Assembly: GCA_023430465.1 (NCBI GenBank)
Contig: JAEZAM010000077.1
Span: forward strand, 7,510 to 71,509
DNA: 64,000 bases
Direction: 5' to 3'
Source: Bacteroidota bacterium
GTDB taxonomy: Bacteria > Bacteroidota > Bacteroidia > Chitinophagales > Chitinophagaceae
Below, one piece after another: positions 34,851 to 44,129 of this stretch. The notes beneath the pieces were generated by a model. It had not been told where the DNA came from. It worked only from the letters and a program-made list of their open reading frames with translations, and ran no database searches. Positions within the stretch are counted from its first letter, which is position 1, and every line of letters begins with the position of its first letter. The translations under genes and the position numbers were made by a program.

Positions 34851-35552
34851 TCACATACGTGTCGCATAGCAAAGACAGGCCACCGACAGGGGGATGTTAT
34901 TGCTTTGGAGAACTGCTGAGCCGCAGGCTTCCAGTGTAGCGCCGGTGGTGATCACATCATCTACAAGGCAAACATGGTGACCCTCGATCAGTTCAGGCCG
35001 GATCACCGCAAATTTTCCTTCCATATTCTGCCAGCGTTCCACCCGCCCGCGTTTGGTTTGTGTTTCTGTTCTTGTGCTTCTTATCACTGCATCGGTTATC
35101 ACAGGTATACGCAACAACTCCGCCATCCCCTGGCATAGGAGCGTTGCCTGGTTATAGCCGCGCTGGCGCTCGCGGGTGGGATGCAAGGGCAATGGGATCA
35201 GTGCCGTGGGTAAAAAATTGTTTGATTTCAGCCAATGGTCTGCCATCAGCCGACCCAGGAAAAGACCCAGGTCTTTGTTGCCTTTATATTTCAATTCATG
35301 CATGAGGTGCTGCATCACTGATTGCTTGGTAAAGAAATAAGTGGCGGATGCCTGCTCCAGCGGGAGCCTTCCCCAGAATCTTTTCTCCACAGGGTTGCCT
35401 GCAATACCTTCAAAATATGTGGCAGGAAGGCTGGCGATGCATCGCGGACAGACAAGGACATCCCTGGCCATCATATCGTTCCCGCAACCGGGGCAGGTAT
35501 GCGGGTAAAATAAGTGAAGGAGTGATGAGATGAGTTCCTGGCCGGTGATCAT
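34851..35552 (-). CDS. ComF family phosphoribosyltransferase-like protein
   Basis: A 233-aa protein. An N-terminal four-Cys zinc cluster (TCPGCGNDM and VCPRCIAS) is followed by a type I phosphoribosyltransferase fold with the PRPP loop VCLVDDVITTGATLEAC. ComF is needed for DNA uptake in naturally transformable bacteria, and relatives (GntX) occur widely. It lies 21 bp downstream of radA on the same strand, so both may act in recombination of incoming DNA; comEC is also in this window, at 56-58 kb. Confidence 0.9.
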   Translation of the reverse strand: MITGQELISSLLHLFYPHTCPGCGNDMMARDVLVCPRCIASLPATYFEGIAGNPVEKRFWGRLPLEQASATYFFTKQSVMQHLMHELKYKGNKDLGLFLGRLMADHWLKSNNFLPTALIPLPLHPTRERQRGYNQATLLCQGMAELLRIPVITDAVIRSTRTETQTKRGRVERWQNMEGKFAVIRPELIEGHHVCLVDDVITTGATLEACGSAVLQSNNIPLSVACLCYATRM

Positions 35553-35573
35553 ATATGGATGACCGGCATTGTA

Positions 35574-36959
35574 TCAGAATAAATACTGATACAACTCTTC
35601 CACCCGGCCCATGGTGATTACTTCAATGGCAAATTTTTGTTTCGATAATCCTTTTTGGTTGTACTTCGATACGATAATTTTTTCAAAACCCAGTTTCTCT
35701 GCCTCTGCAATGCGTTGCGCGATGCGGTTTACAGCGCGGATCTCGCCGCTGAGACCAACCTCACCGGCGAAGCATATCTGTTGTGGCAGCGCTACGTCTT
35801 CATAGGAGGCGAGCAAGGCGGATAGCACCGCCAGATCGATCGACGGGTCTTCCACTTTCAGTCCGCCTGCAATATTTAAAAAAACATCCTTTACGCCAAA
35901 GTGAAAACCACCGCGTTTCTCGAGGACAGCCAGCAGCAGTTGCAGGCGTCGGAGGTCAAAGCCGCTGACGGTTCGTTGTGGTGTTCCATAAACGGATTGG
36001 GTGACCAGCGCCTGCACTTCTATCAGCAGTGGCCGCATTCCTTCCATCGTTGCAGCGATGGCGATGCCGCTGAGTTGCTCTTCTTTTTGGGTAATGAGTA
36101 TCTCGCTGGGATTGATGACGCCACGCATGCCGGTGTCCGTCATTTCATAGATGCCCAATTCTGCAGTGCTGCCAAACCGATTCTTCAATGTGCGCAGGAT
36201 ACGATAGGCATAATGGCGGTCACCTTCGAACTGCAGCACGGTGTCTACCATATGTTCAAGAATCTTTGGCCCCGCAATACCACCATCTTTGGTGATATGG
36301 CCAATGAGAAAGACGGGTGTATTGGTTTCTTTTGCGAACCGCTGGAATTCAGCGGTACACTCCCTGATCTGCGACACACTTCCGGGGGATGATTCGATAA
36401 AAGGCGTCTGCAACGTCTGCACGGAGTCCACGATGACAAGACCCGGCTTCAATTTCCGAATCTCCTGGAAGATGGTTTGCGTCGATGTTTCAGTGAGCAA
36501 ATAAAAATCGGCGGCATTGAGAGCAGGGTCATTGATGATCCGGTCGGCACGCATTTTTATTTGCTGCTCACTTTCTTCACCACTCACATACAATACGCGT
36601 GTGTTCTTTAGCCAAAGCCCGATCTGCAGAAATAAAGTCGATTTTCCGATACCAGGTTCGCCCGCGATCAGGACAAGACTACCGGCAACAATGCCACCGC
36701 CGAGCACACGGTTTAGCTCAGGGTCATTGGTGACGAGTCTTCTTTCTTCCGTAGTCCTGATATCATTCAATGCAATTGTCTTGCCCGTTCTTGCTGTATC
36801 GTGATAATCCTTCCACCCTTTATCCACTTTGCCGCCATCTTTTTGAGTGAGCTCTTCAACAAAAGTGTTCCATTGCCCACAGGAAGGACATTGTCCATTC
36901 CATTTTACACTCTCATAGCCACAACTCTGACAGAAGAAGGCGGTCTTAACTTTACTCAT
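35574..36959 (-). CDS. radA: DNA repair protein RadA
   Basis: A 461-aa RecA-like branch-migration protein. Zinc finger FFCQSCGYES...CPSCGQWN, Walker A GEPGIGKST, the RadA-specific LKNRFGSTAELGIYEM motif and a C-terminal Lon-protease-like domain (about 290-460) are all present. It processes recombination intermediates. The 450-bp spacer upstream is unusual and is described separately. Confidence 0.96.
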   Translation of the reverse strand: MSKVKTAFFCQSCGYESVKWNGQCPSCGQWNTFVEELTQKDGGKVDKGWKDYHDTARTGKTIALNDIRTTEERRLVTNDPELNRVLGGGIVAGSLVLIAGEPGIGKSTLFLQIGLWLKNTRVLYVSGEESEQQIKMRADRIINDPALNAADFYLLTETSTQTIFQEIRKLKPGLVIVDSVQTLQTPFIESSPGSVSQIRECTAEFQRFAKETNTPVFLIGHITKDGGIAGPKILEHMVDTVLQFEGDRHYAYRILRTLKNRFGSTAELGIYEMTDTGMRGVINPSEILITQKEEQLSGIAIAATMEGMRPLLIEVQALVTQSVYGTPQRTVSGFDLRRLQLLLAVLEKRGGFHFGVKDVFLNIAGGLKVEDPSIDLAVLSALLASYEDVALPQQICFAGEVGLSGEIRAVNRIAQRIAEAEKLGFEKIIVSKYNQKGLSKQKFAIEVITMGRVEELYQYLF

Positions 36960-37409
36960 AGCTGGTAAAGTTAAACGAGTTATTTTTTTCTATTGAGTGA
37001 ATCGAAACATACAGATGTAAATAGGCGAAAGAAGGGAAGAAATGAAGAAATTTCTGTTGCCGAAAGATGGTTCGGGTGAAATGTAAAAGGGGCCAATCTG
37101 ACGATTGACCCCTTTACTTACTAACCCATTAAATTCTATAGCTAAGTTACAATTCTGGTCAACATTTCAAAATAAAATTTTGATCCTGTGAATAACTTTA
37201 GCGGCGGCAACATCGATTTTACAAGAAGCCGGCGGGCAAAAAATAAAATTTGCAAGTCATTAACAATCAATTTTCTACGTAGATTGTTTATCAGGTTATT
37301 CGGATTTATCATTGCTCAGGGAAAGTGACAAAACGACTGAAAATGAGTGATTAAACTGAATGGCTGAGAGTTTGATATAAAATACCAAAAGAACTAAAAT
37401 TTTGTACTT
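36960..37409. other. 450-bp spacer between radA and the zinc peptidase gene
   Basis: It must hold the divergent promoters of radA and the metallopeptidase. It contains a strong hairpin (37086-37115), the 15-mer TACTTACTAACCCAT shared in inverse orientation with 15946-15960, and a DnaA-box-like TGTGAATAA at 37187-37195. It also contains overlapping palindromes at 37262-37288 (AACAATC/GATTGTT around TCTACGTAGA). No open frame is credible. A small RNA gene is possible. Confidence 0.5.
37086..37115 (-). terminator. Strong hairpin with minus-strand T-run
   Basis: AAAGGGGCCAATC pairs with GATTGACCCCTTT (12 of 13 pairs, 4-nt loop). On the minus strand it is followed by TTTT, as expected for an intrinsic terminator. 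It lies 127 bp before the radA start and would end a short transcript, or attenuate radA. Confidence 0.6.
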
Positions 37410-38102
37410 ATGACACCATCAATTATGCTCGTTTCACTGCTCTTTGTCGGGATCAGTTTTCTGGTCTCCATGGTCCTCAAGAGCAAGTTTACCAAATACA
37501 GCAAAGTGCGGCTGGCAAACGGGCTGTCGGGTAAGGAAATCGCCGAAAAAATGCTTCGGGAGAACGGGATATATGATGTAAAAGTCGTATCTGTTGACGG
37601 GTTTTTGTCGGATCACTACAACCCGGCCAACAAAACAGTCAACCTGAGCCCGGAAGTTTATAGCGGTACCAGCGTATCTGCTGCTGCGGTAGCTGCTCAT
37701 GAATGTGGTCACGCAGTACAACATGCCACTGCTTATCAATGGCTTACGTTAAGAAGTAAGCTGGTTCCGGCTGTTCAGATAAGCTCCAGCATTGTAAATA
37801 TTGTCCTGCTGATCGGTGTTGTCCTGGCTGCATCCGGCAACACCACGCTGCTGCTCATAGGTATTCTGATGATGGCCATTACCGTGGCATTCACGCTCAT
37901 CACCCTCCCGGTGGAGTTTGATGCCTCCAAAAGAGCCCTGGCCTGGCTGAGTCATACTAACGCTACCAATAGCCAGGAGTATCCGATGGCGAAGGATGCG
38001 TTAAAATGGGCGGCTACTACCTACGTTGTTGCGGCTTTGGCAGCCGTTGTGACATTGCTTCAGTATATTATGATCTTCCTGGGAAGCCGGGATAGAGAGT
38101 AA
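37410..38102 (+). CDS. YugP-type membrane zinc metallopeptidase
   Basis: A 230-aa membrane protein with the zinc motif HECGH (His97, Glu98, His101) in AAHECGHAVQHA and a third ligand expected in VEFDASKRALAWL. It has an N-terminal helix, two central helices (about 120-165) and one C-terminal helix. The family (YugP, DUF-type neutral zinc peptidase) is widespread but its substrates are unknown. A large inverted repeat follows the stop. Confidence 0.9.
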   Translation: MTPSIMLVSLLFVGISFLVSMVLKSKFTKYSKVRLANGLSGKEIAEKMLRENGIYDVKVVSVDGFLSDHYNPANKTVNLSPEVYSGTSVSAAAVAAHECGHAVQHATAYQWLTLRSKLVPAVQISSSIVNIVLLIGVVLAASGNTTLLLIGILMMAITVAFTLITLPVEFDASKRALAWLSHTNATNSQEYPMAKDALKWAATTYVVAALAAVVTLLQYIMIFLGSRDRE

Positions 38103-38103
38103 A

Positions 38104-38196
38104 TTTCTCGCAAAGTCGCCAAGAGCCAAAAGGCGCAAAGGGATGCTAATTGAGCTCCTCTTTGCGCCTTTTTCTATTTTGCGTCTTAGCGTGAAA
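38104..38196. repeat. Nested inverted repeat of CGCAAAG words, copy 1
   Basis: The inner arms AAAAGGCGCAAAG (38128-38140) and CTTTGCGCCTTTT (38160-38172) are perfect. The outer arms (38104-38122 and 38177-38196) match with a few changes. It fills the gap between the convergent peptidase and rng genes and probably acts as a bidirectional terminator (T-run 38168-38172). A second copy is at 61167-61249. Confidence 0.8.
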
Positions 38197-38199
38197 TAC

Positions 38200-39753
38200 C
38201 TAAAGTTTGATTTCCTCATCATGCTGATCGAAGAACTTATACTCCGTCAGGTGATAGTTCGTGTCAGCTTCTACGCGGGTTTTTTGCCCGAATTTTTTAT
38301 TCCACTTCGCCATCTTCGTCTTCCATGGCCAGCCCTTGGTGATATAGGCGTGCATGATCGGGTTCACCACGAGTTTTAGATTCCGGTGCTTATGCGTAAT
38401 GAGGTAGCTTAGATTCTTTTCGATGTCATCCTCCAGCAGGATGGTAGATGCGATCTTACCCGTGCCGTTGCAGCTTGGGCAAACTTCCTGGGTATTAATG
38501 TTCATCTCCGGCTTCATCCGTTGCCGGGTGATCTGCATAATGCCAAACTTCGAAATAGGGAGCACGGCATGCTTGGCCCTGTCGGGGCTCATGAATTCTT
38601 CCATCTTCTCCACCAGCCGGCGTTTGTTCTCCGGCAGTTTCATGTCGATGAAATCCACAACGATGATGCCACCGAGGTCACGAAGCCGGAGCTGGCGCGC
38701 GATCTCTTCTGCCGCCTCGAGGTTTGTTTCCAGGGCGTTTTGCTCCTGGTTATTACTGACGCTTTTGTAACCGCTGTTGACATCGATCACATGCAGGGCT
38801 TCTGTGTGTTCGATGATCAGGTAGGCACCGCTGTTCAGGTTCACGGTTTTTCCAAAAGATGATTTCACCTGTTTGGTTATTCCGAATGAATCGAAGATCG
38901 GTGAGCCATTCTGGTAATAGGAAACGATATCAGCTTTTTCCGGGGCAATCCGCTGGATGTAATTCTTGGTGTCGGTGAAAATCGTGCGGTCATTCACCAC
39001 GATCTTATTGAAGTCAGCATTCAGCAGATCACGGAGAATGCTGTTTGTCTTCGTCTGCTCGCTGAGTATCTTGGCGGGAGCAACTGCACCGCGAAGGTTT
39101 CGCTGGATGGTCTTCCACATCTCTACCAGGGCACCGAGATCTTCATGCAGTTCGGCCGTATTTTTTCCTTCTGCCGCCGTGCGTACGATGACACCGAAAT
39201 TTTTCGGCTTGATTGCTTCAACGATTTTCTGGAGCCGTTTTCTTTCTTCCGAGGAATGGATCTTCCTGGATACAGCAACGATGTTGTTGTAGGGAGTGAT
39301 AACCACAAAACGCCCGGGCAGTGAAAGTTCGCAGCTCAGGCGAGGACCTTTTGCAGCGATGGGTTCTTTCAATATCTGGACGAGGATGTTGGGTTTGCCA
39401 CCCAATACTTCGTTGATCTTGCCGGTCTTGATGATCTCGGGTTCAAATTCAAATTTTCCAAAATCAAGACCGTTCTCACTTTTATCAGCCATGGACATCG
39501 CGGTGAATTTCAGGAGCGAGCGTGCATAGGGGCTGAGGTCGGTGTAGTGAAGGAAGGCGTCCTTTTCAAATCCGACGTCGACAAAAGCGGCATTGAGTCC
39601 GGGGATGAGCTTTTTGACTTTTCCGAGATAGAGGTCTCCCACGGCAAAACGTGCATCAGTTTTTTCACTATGCAGTTCCACCAATTTCCTGTCTTCCAGC
39701 AAGGCGATCTCTACACCCTGCGGAGCAGCATTGATAATGAGTTCTTTGTTCAT
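38200..39753 (-). CDS. rng: Ribonuclease E/G family endoribonuclease
   Basis: A 517-aa RNase G-like enzyme. An N-terminal S1 domain (about 35-130) is followed by the RNase H-like and DNase I-like catalytic domain; metal-binding Asp residues are in IDVNSGYKS and VVDFIDMKLPE. The zinc-link CPSCNGTGKI mediates dimerisation. It lacks the long scaffold tail of E. coli RNase E. It processes rRNA and mRNA. The next gene upstream encodes a 31-aa basic protein. Confidence 0.94.
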   Translation of the reverse strand: MNKELIINAAPQGVEIALLEDRKLVELHSEKTDARFAVGDLYLGKVKKLIPGLNAAFVDVGFEKDAFLHYTDLSPYARSLLKFTAMSMADKSENGLDFGKFEFEPEIIKTGKINEVLGGKPNILVQILKEPIAAKGPRLSCELSLPGRFVVITPYNNIVAVSRKIHSSEERKRLQKIVEAIKPKNFGVIVRTAAEGKNTAELHEDLGALVEMWKTIQRNLRGAVAPAKILSEQTKTNSILRDLLNADFNKIVVNDRTIFTDTKNYIQRIAPEKADIVSYYQNGSPIFDSFGITKQVKSSFGKTVNLNSGAYLIIEHTEALHVIDVNSGYKSVSNNQEQNALETNLEAAEEIARQLRLRDLGGIIVVDFIDMKLPENKRRLVEKMEEFMSPDRAKHAVLPISKFGIMQITRQRMKPEMNINTQEVCPSCNGTGKIASTILLEDDIEKNLSYLITHKHRNLKLVVNPIMHAYITKGWPWKTKMAKWNKKFGQKTRVEADTNYHLTEYKFFDQHDEEIKL

Positions 39754-39973
39754 TACAGCTTAATAATGATGAATCAACCTGGGTGCTGTAAATACGGGCT
39801 GTCGGTAATCGGTACAGGAGGGAGAGAGGAGCAGCAGAGATCGGGGGAGTGCAACCAGTACGACAAACAACCAGTAAAACTGAAGAGAGGCTATTAATTG
39901 TAAAAGGAGCCAGGCCAGCAGGTACAGCAGGGTTCATCCCAACCTGTAACTATCAGCCCGGCGTCCTTAGAAA

Positions 39974-40069
39974 TTATTTATTCCTCTTCTTATGACGATT
40001 CTTTCTCAGTCTTTTTTTACGCTTGTGCGTCGCAATCTTATGACGCTTTCTTTTCTTACCACAAGGCAT
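39974..40069 (-). CDS. AURKAIP1/COX24-type tiny basic protein
   Basis: A 31-codon gene (MPCGKKRKRHKIATHKRKKR...) in which 21 of 31 residues are Lys, Arg or His. The pattern KKRKRHKxATHKRKKRLRKNRHKK is that of Bacteroidota proteins annotated as AURKAIP1/COX24 domain. Related proteins are mitoribosomal mS38 and mycobacterial bS22, both small-subunit ribosomal proteins. A ribosomal role is therefore the likeliest, by homology only. It lies between rng and the TPR gene and is too short for most gene finders. Confidence 0.8.
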   Translation of the reverse strand: MPCGKKRKRHKIATHKRKKRLRKNRHKKRNK

Positions 40070-40166
40070 ACTCAAATAATTTTTTTCTTGTTATAAATAA
40101 TATGTTCAAAGTCAAGGTTCAGCCTGATGTTATCATCGTTACCGCTACTCCATTGAACCCTTAAAC

Positions 40167-41036
40167 TTACTTTCTCAATTCATTGATGCGCTTTTCAACT
40201 TCCGCGCTTACATCCTTCCGCTTGATCAGCGGCAGGCTTTTCTGATACCAGTCTGCTGCATTTTTTTTATCGCCGTTTCGCTCATACACTTCTGCAAGCA
40301 GAAGGATGGGGTCAAGGTTATCCGGTTGTATCCGGTGCAGGCTGGTGAGATTGCTGATGGCCTTATCAAACTGGCCGGACATCAGTTGTCCCTTTATCAG
40401 GGTCATCCGCGCATAACTATTCGTGCTGTCCTTTTCTATGACTGACCGGATATGGGTCAATCCTTCCATCGGTGCAGGCGAAATATTTCCAAACAGGTAG
40501 CTGGCACCGAGCCCAACCCTGGCGGAATCATTTGCGGGATTTATCTTCAAAGAACGCTCAAACAAATCTTTGGCCTGCAGTCCGCACCACCGTCTCATGG
40601 CGGCATCGGGTTCCTGTTGCAGGTACTCCAAAAATAAGTGGGCTGCAAAGGTGAGGGTTTTTTCTGAATTTTCCAATCTGGCGGCTTCGGCTTCGTACCA
40701 GGCATACGGCGGGAAATAGCGAATACTGTCTCCCCAGAAATGAGATAGCTGATGATAAACCTTGAGTTGCTGATCTTTTACATCTCCCCGGGTAATGGAG
40801 TTTTCCAGGAAGCTGAGCCGATTAACCTGCTGAATGCTAAGTTGTTTCTTAGCCTGCAGGAGAATGGAATCGATGGATATGGTGTTGGTGGTTGCATCAC
40901 CATGATCATGTCCATCATCTGCCGAATGGGTTTCTACAGATAGGGGTTTATTTTTTTGAACTGTTTTTCCAAATATAAAAATTGTACCTATCAGCACACA
41001 GCCGATTCCCAGAGTGATCCATTGCGCTTTCTTCAC
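40167..41036 (-). CDS. Membrane-anchored TPR protein
   Basis: A 289-aa protein with an N-terminal signal anchor (about 6-24), a His/Asp-rich stretch (HSADDGHDHGD, about 37-48) and at least four tetratricopeptide-like helical repeats. The clearest are in the last 120 residues (for example ILLAEVYERNGDKKNAADWYQKSL). It probably scaffolds a periplasmic protein complex. It lies between HU and the tiny basic gene. Confidence 0.85.
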   Translation of the reverse strand: MKKAQWITLGIGCVLIGTIFIFGKTVQKNKPLSVETHSADDGHDHGDATTNTISIDSILLQAKKQLSIQQVNRLSFLENSITRGDVKDQQLKVYHQLSHFWGDSIRYFPPYAWYEAEAARLENSEKTLTFAAHLFLEYLQQEPDAAMRRWCGLQAKDLFERSLKINPANDSARVGLGASYLFGNISPAPMEGLTHIRSVIEKDSTNSYARMTLIKGQLMSGQFDKAISNLTSLHRIQPDNLDPILLLAEVYERNGDKKNAADWYQKSLPLIKRKDVSAEVEKRINELRK

Positions 41037-41132
41037 ATCAAAACATTTTGGAACGCAAAGGTACCCCGGCTACTGTTAATATGATGATTAAAATTCAGGA
41101 ACGTGTAAAGACAATCCCGGCAATGAGTTATC

Positions 41133-41450
41133 TTATGCATCTTCACCAGGACCCTCATCTGGCTTGGGTTCCTTCAGCTTCTTTACTTCGGCAACAAATT
41201 CTTTTGCCGGCTTGAAAGCAGGTATGTAATGCTCGGGGATATGGACGGCCACATTCTTTTTGATGTTACGTCCGATCTTCGCCGCGCGTTTTTTTGTTAT
41301 AAAGCTACCGAAGCCGCGGATATATATATTTTCACCGCCTGCCAGCGTATCTTTAACTTCTTTGAACATTGTTTCCAACGTTACCAGGACATCCACTTTT
41401 GGTATTCCTGTTTTTTCAGAGATCTGGTTAACAAGATCGGCTTTTCTCAT
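41133..41450 (-). CDS. HU/IHF family DNA-binding protein
   Basis: A 105-aa nucleoid protein with the family's helical base (MRKADLVNQISEKTGI) and beta-arm region with GFGSF, RxGRN-type AKIGRNIKK and the tip PAFKPAKEF. A 15-residue acidic, Pro-rich tail (ending GPGEDA) is added at the C-terminus. It bends DNA as a dimer. Confidence 0.93.
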   Translation of the reverse strand: MRKADLVNQISEKTGIPKVDVLVTLETMFKEVKDTLAGGENIYIRGFGSFITKKRAAKIGRNIKKNVAVHIPEHYIPAFKPAKEFVAEVKKLKEPKPDEGPGEDA

Positions 41451-41569
41451 TTTTGCAGGGATTTAATGGTTTCAGAATGCCAATTTATGACAAAATTTAA
41501 TGATTGTCAATAGGATAGGAAATTTTTTTTGAAGTGAATATTTGCGGCCTCGCCCGCAAAGCATGATAT

Positions 41570-42670
41570 ATGTCAAAGGATCGCGCCCCGATTATTTCTA
41601 CCTCCGGCCCGGAAAAACAAAATTCCGCCTTTACCACCCGGTTGCTCCACTGGCATCAGCAGGCTAATTCGAGGCAGCTCCCCTGGAAAGGTGAACGGGA
41701 TCCTTACCGTATCTGGCTGAGCGAAATCATCCTGCAGCAAACCCGTGCTGAGCAAGGACTGGCTTATTATCAACGTTTTATAACGGCCTATCCAACAATA
41801 GAGGACCTCGCGGCTGCGCCAGATGATGCCGTATTCAAACTGTGGGAGGGGCTGGGTTATTATTCCCGATGCCGCAACCTGCTTGCTACGGCCAGAGCCA
41901 TCTGTGCTGAACACGGCGGCAGGTTTCCAGCGGATTACGCTTTGATACTTAGTCTAAAAGGGATAGGCTCGTATACCGCCGCCGCTATCGCTTCGTTCGC
42001 TTTCGATCTGCCACATGCCGTACTTGATGGAAACGTGTACCGGGTACTTGCCCGATTTACCGGCTGCGACATACCCATTGACTCCACCGCCGGCAGAAAA
42101 CATTTTACCGCGCTGGCCAACCAGCTTCTGGACCCAGCCAGCCCTGCTTTATACAACCAGGCGATCATGGATTTCGGAGCAACTGTGTGCAAGCCTCAGC
42201 TTCCTGTGTGCAACGAATGCATTCTCAATGACCATTGCCAGGCATACCTCACCAACCGGGTAGATATTTTGCCCGTAAAATCAAAGAAGACCGCTGTTCG
42301 TAAAAGATGGTTTACCTATTTCATCTTCCAGTATAAGAATATGGTTGCCCTGTACCAGCGCAGAAGCAATGATATCTGGCAGCAGCTATATGAATTTCCG
42401 CAAATTGAAACACATGCAGAACCGGAGATGGAGACCGTGCTGGACACCGCGCGTGAAAGAAAATGGATCGGCTATAACGATGAAGTTCTACAGGTATCAA
42501 TACCGTTTCGTCAACTGCTGTCGCATCAGCAGATACATGCACGGTTCATACGTATCGAATTGAAACACCAGCCCAGCCTGGGTCTTGGCGAGCTATGGCT
42601 GAAAAGTGATGAGCTGGAGCGGTATGCCTTGCCGCGTATCATCAACCGTTTCCTGGATGAGCAGAAATAG
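41570..42670 (+). CDS. mutY: A/G-specific adenine glycosylase MutY
   Basis: A 366-aa repair glycosylase that removes A opposite 8-oxo-G. The catalytic Glu is in LSEIILQQTRAEQ; the helix-hairpin-helix LKGIGSYTAAAIASFAF and the catalytic Asp in VLDGNVYRVLARF follow. The [4Fe-4S] cluster is CKPQLPVCNECILNDHC. The C-terminal NUDIX-like 8-oxo-G recognition domain spans about 240-366. It converges on the COG3014 gene with 9 bp between stops. Confidence 0.96.
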   Translation: MSKDRAPIISTSGPEKQNSAFTTRLLHWHQQANSRQLPWKGERDPYRIWLSEIILQQTRAEQGLAYYQRFITAYPTIEDLAAAPDDAVFKLWEGLGYYSRCRNLLATARAICAEHGGRFPADYALILSLKGIGSYTAAAIASFAFDLPHAVLDGNVYRVLARFTGCDIPIDSTAGRKHFTALANQLLDPASPALYNQAIMDFGATVCKPQLPVCNECILNDHCQAYLTNRVDILPVKSKKTAVRKRWFTYFIFQYKNMVALYQRRSNDIWQQLYEFPQIETHAEPEMETVLDTARERKWIGYNDEVLQVSIPFRQLLSHQQIHARFIRIELKHQPSLGLGELWLKSDELERYALPRIINRFLDEQK

Positions 42671-42679
42671 CCTGAAAGG

Positions 42680-44107
42680 TCAATCTATCGTACAGATGTT
42701 TCTTACAACCAGGCCACCGCTTCCCGTTACATTCATTGTGATGGTCCTTGTCCTGTTGCCCTGCAGCGTCAGCTCAAGTTTGTTATCCCCTTTCTGCAAT
42801 GGTATTCTTGTGTAGTATATGCTATGCGGGAGGCTTTGCCAATTACGGGTGTCTGCCTTCTCGGCAGCGAGACTGAACAACTGCATGCCCAATGCTATGG
42901 CTTCACGCTGGTTATCTTTTTTCTTCTCTTTTTTCTTTTGCTCTTCCGTTTTGTTCTTGTCATCCTTGCGGTCAGGCGGCCGCGCTGCAGCCTCTGCCAG
43001 TTTCCTGATGGCAAGGCGGGTCAGCGTGCCTGATAATTCGCGGAGCATGCGCTCTCTCAGTGTTACGAAGGCAAGTTCATTGATGTTCTCCGCAAGCGCG
43101 AATGTAAATGTGGCGCCGTTGGCATTCAGCGTGGCACCTGAATACACCGGAGGCTGCGTTTCATATCGAGGAAGGGCTACCCGGAAACTGCGCAGGTCTT
43201 CCAGCTTTGCATTACTGCGATAAGAGCTGCGGTTATCGAACGGTATATTGTAAATACCCCGGCTGTCACGGAAAAAAAGATCATCGCCATCGCCCTTTAC
43301 CGCTGTAAAAAAAATGTCCTCCTGTGCTTTCACCGGTGCTGCACCGTTTTCCCAGAAAAGGATGAGCTCTCCGCCTTCTGATACTGGGGAAGGAGTATAA
43401 ACAGTGTTGAATTGTTTTTCATAAAACTCCTTTTCATCGCGGAAGCCATTCGCCTCAGCCAGCCGGAGCAGGTCCTGCTGCAATTGTGCGGGTAGTGCCG
43501 TTCCGTATTTCCCTTTATCCGCCAGGTAAGCATTCACCGCATTCCGGTAAGCAATGAAGGCGTTATTGATGTCATTGCTTTTTTCATAAATAATTCCCTG
43601 CAGCATCAGTGAGAAGGCATCTTCAGCATATTTATCGCGATTGCCAACCTTATCATCCTGTGCCTGCGTGGTCAGAGTGATGCGACGCGCTTCTACGAGT
43701 GCTTCATCGGCAAGACCGAGCCGGAGATAATTGAGGGATTTGTAATAGTGCACCAGGTAGCGCTCGAAGGCCTCCGGTCGGTATTGCTGCATCATTGGAT
43801 TCAGCAGGGTGCCGGCCGCTACATCACCCACCGAAGTACGAGCGTCTTCCATGCGTGCATCAGCGAGGTTGAAATAGGTATTGCTGCTATCCCATTGCTG
43901 TCGCAGGTGGCAAAGCTTACCCTTCTCAAGCAGGTAAAGGGTTTCATTGCGCTTCTTGCGTAGCAGTCTGTTCTTTTCCAGGAGCCGGTCGGCTTTGGAA
44001 TAGTCTCCCTCCTTCACCTCGCTGTAGTAGGCAGCGGCCTGTTGCTGGTAACTGGCACAGGAATACAACAGGACAGGTAATAAAAAAAGAAAAAGCCGTT
44101 GGAACAT
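42680..44107 (-). CDS. COG3014 family TPR lipoprotein
   Basis: A 475-aa lipoprotein (Cys17 in LLYSCASYQ). It has TPR-like helices in residues 20-230, including AFERYLVHYYKSLNYLRLG and IIYEKSNDINNAFIAYRNAV. A beta-rich part and a Lys-rich segment (PDRKDDKNKTEEQKKKEKKK) follow. It matches COG3014. The gene is followed on the same strand by lpoB, as in some other genomes where this family is next to LpoB, so a shared role in cell-wall enzyme regulation is likely. Confidence 0.8.
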   Translation of the reverse strand: MFQRLFLFLLPVLLYSCASYQQQAAAYYSEVKEGDYSKADRLLEKNRLLRKKRNETLYLLEKGKLCHLRQQWDSSNTYFNLADARMEDARTSVGDVAAGTLLNPMMQQYRPEAFERYLVHYYKSLNYLRLGLADEALVEARRITLTTQAQDDKVGNRDKYAEDAFSLMLQGIIYEKSNDINNAFIAYRNAVNAYLADKGKYGTALPAQLQQDLLRLAEANGFRDEKEFYEKQFNTVYTPSPVSEGGELILFWENGAAPVKAQEDIFFTAVKGDGDDLFFRDSRGIYNIPFDNRSSYRSNAKLEDLRSFRVALPRYETQPPVYSGATLNANGATFTFALAENINELAFVTLRERMLRELSGTLTRLAIRKLAEAAARPPDRKDDKNKTEEQKKKEKKKDNQREAIALGMQLFSLAAEKADTRNWQSLPHSIYYTRIPLQKGDNKLELTLQGNRTRTITMNVTGSGGLVVRNICTID

Positions 44108-44129
44108 TTCAGCAGTTTATGGCTGGCGA

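Noticed and set aside
40090..40160. Twenty-codon plus-strand frame beginning ATGTTCAAAG
   Set aside because: Too short, without family likeness or a suitable promoter.
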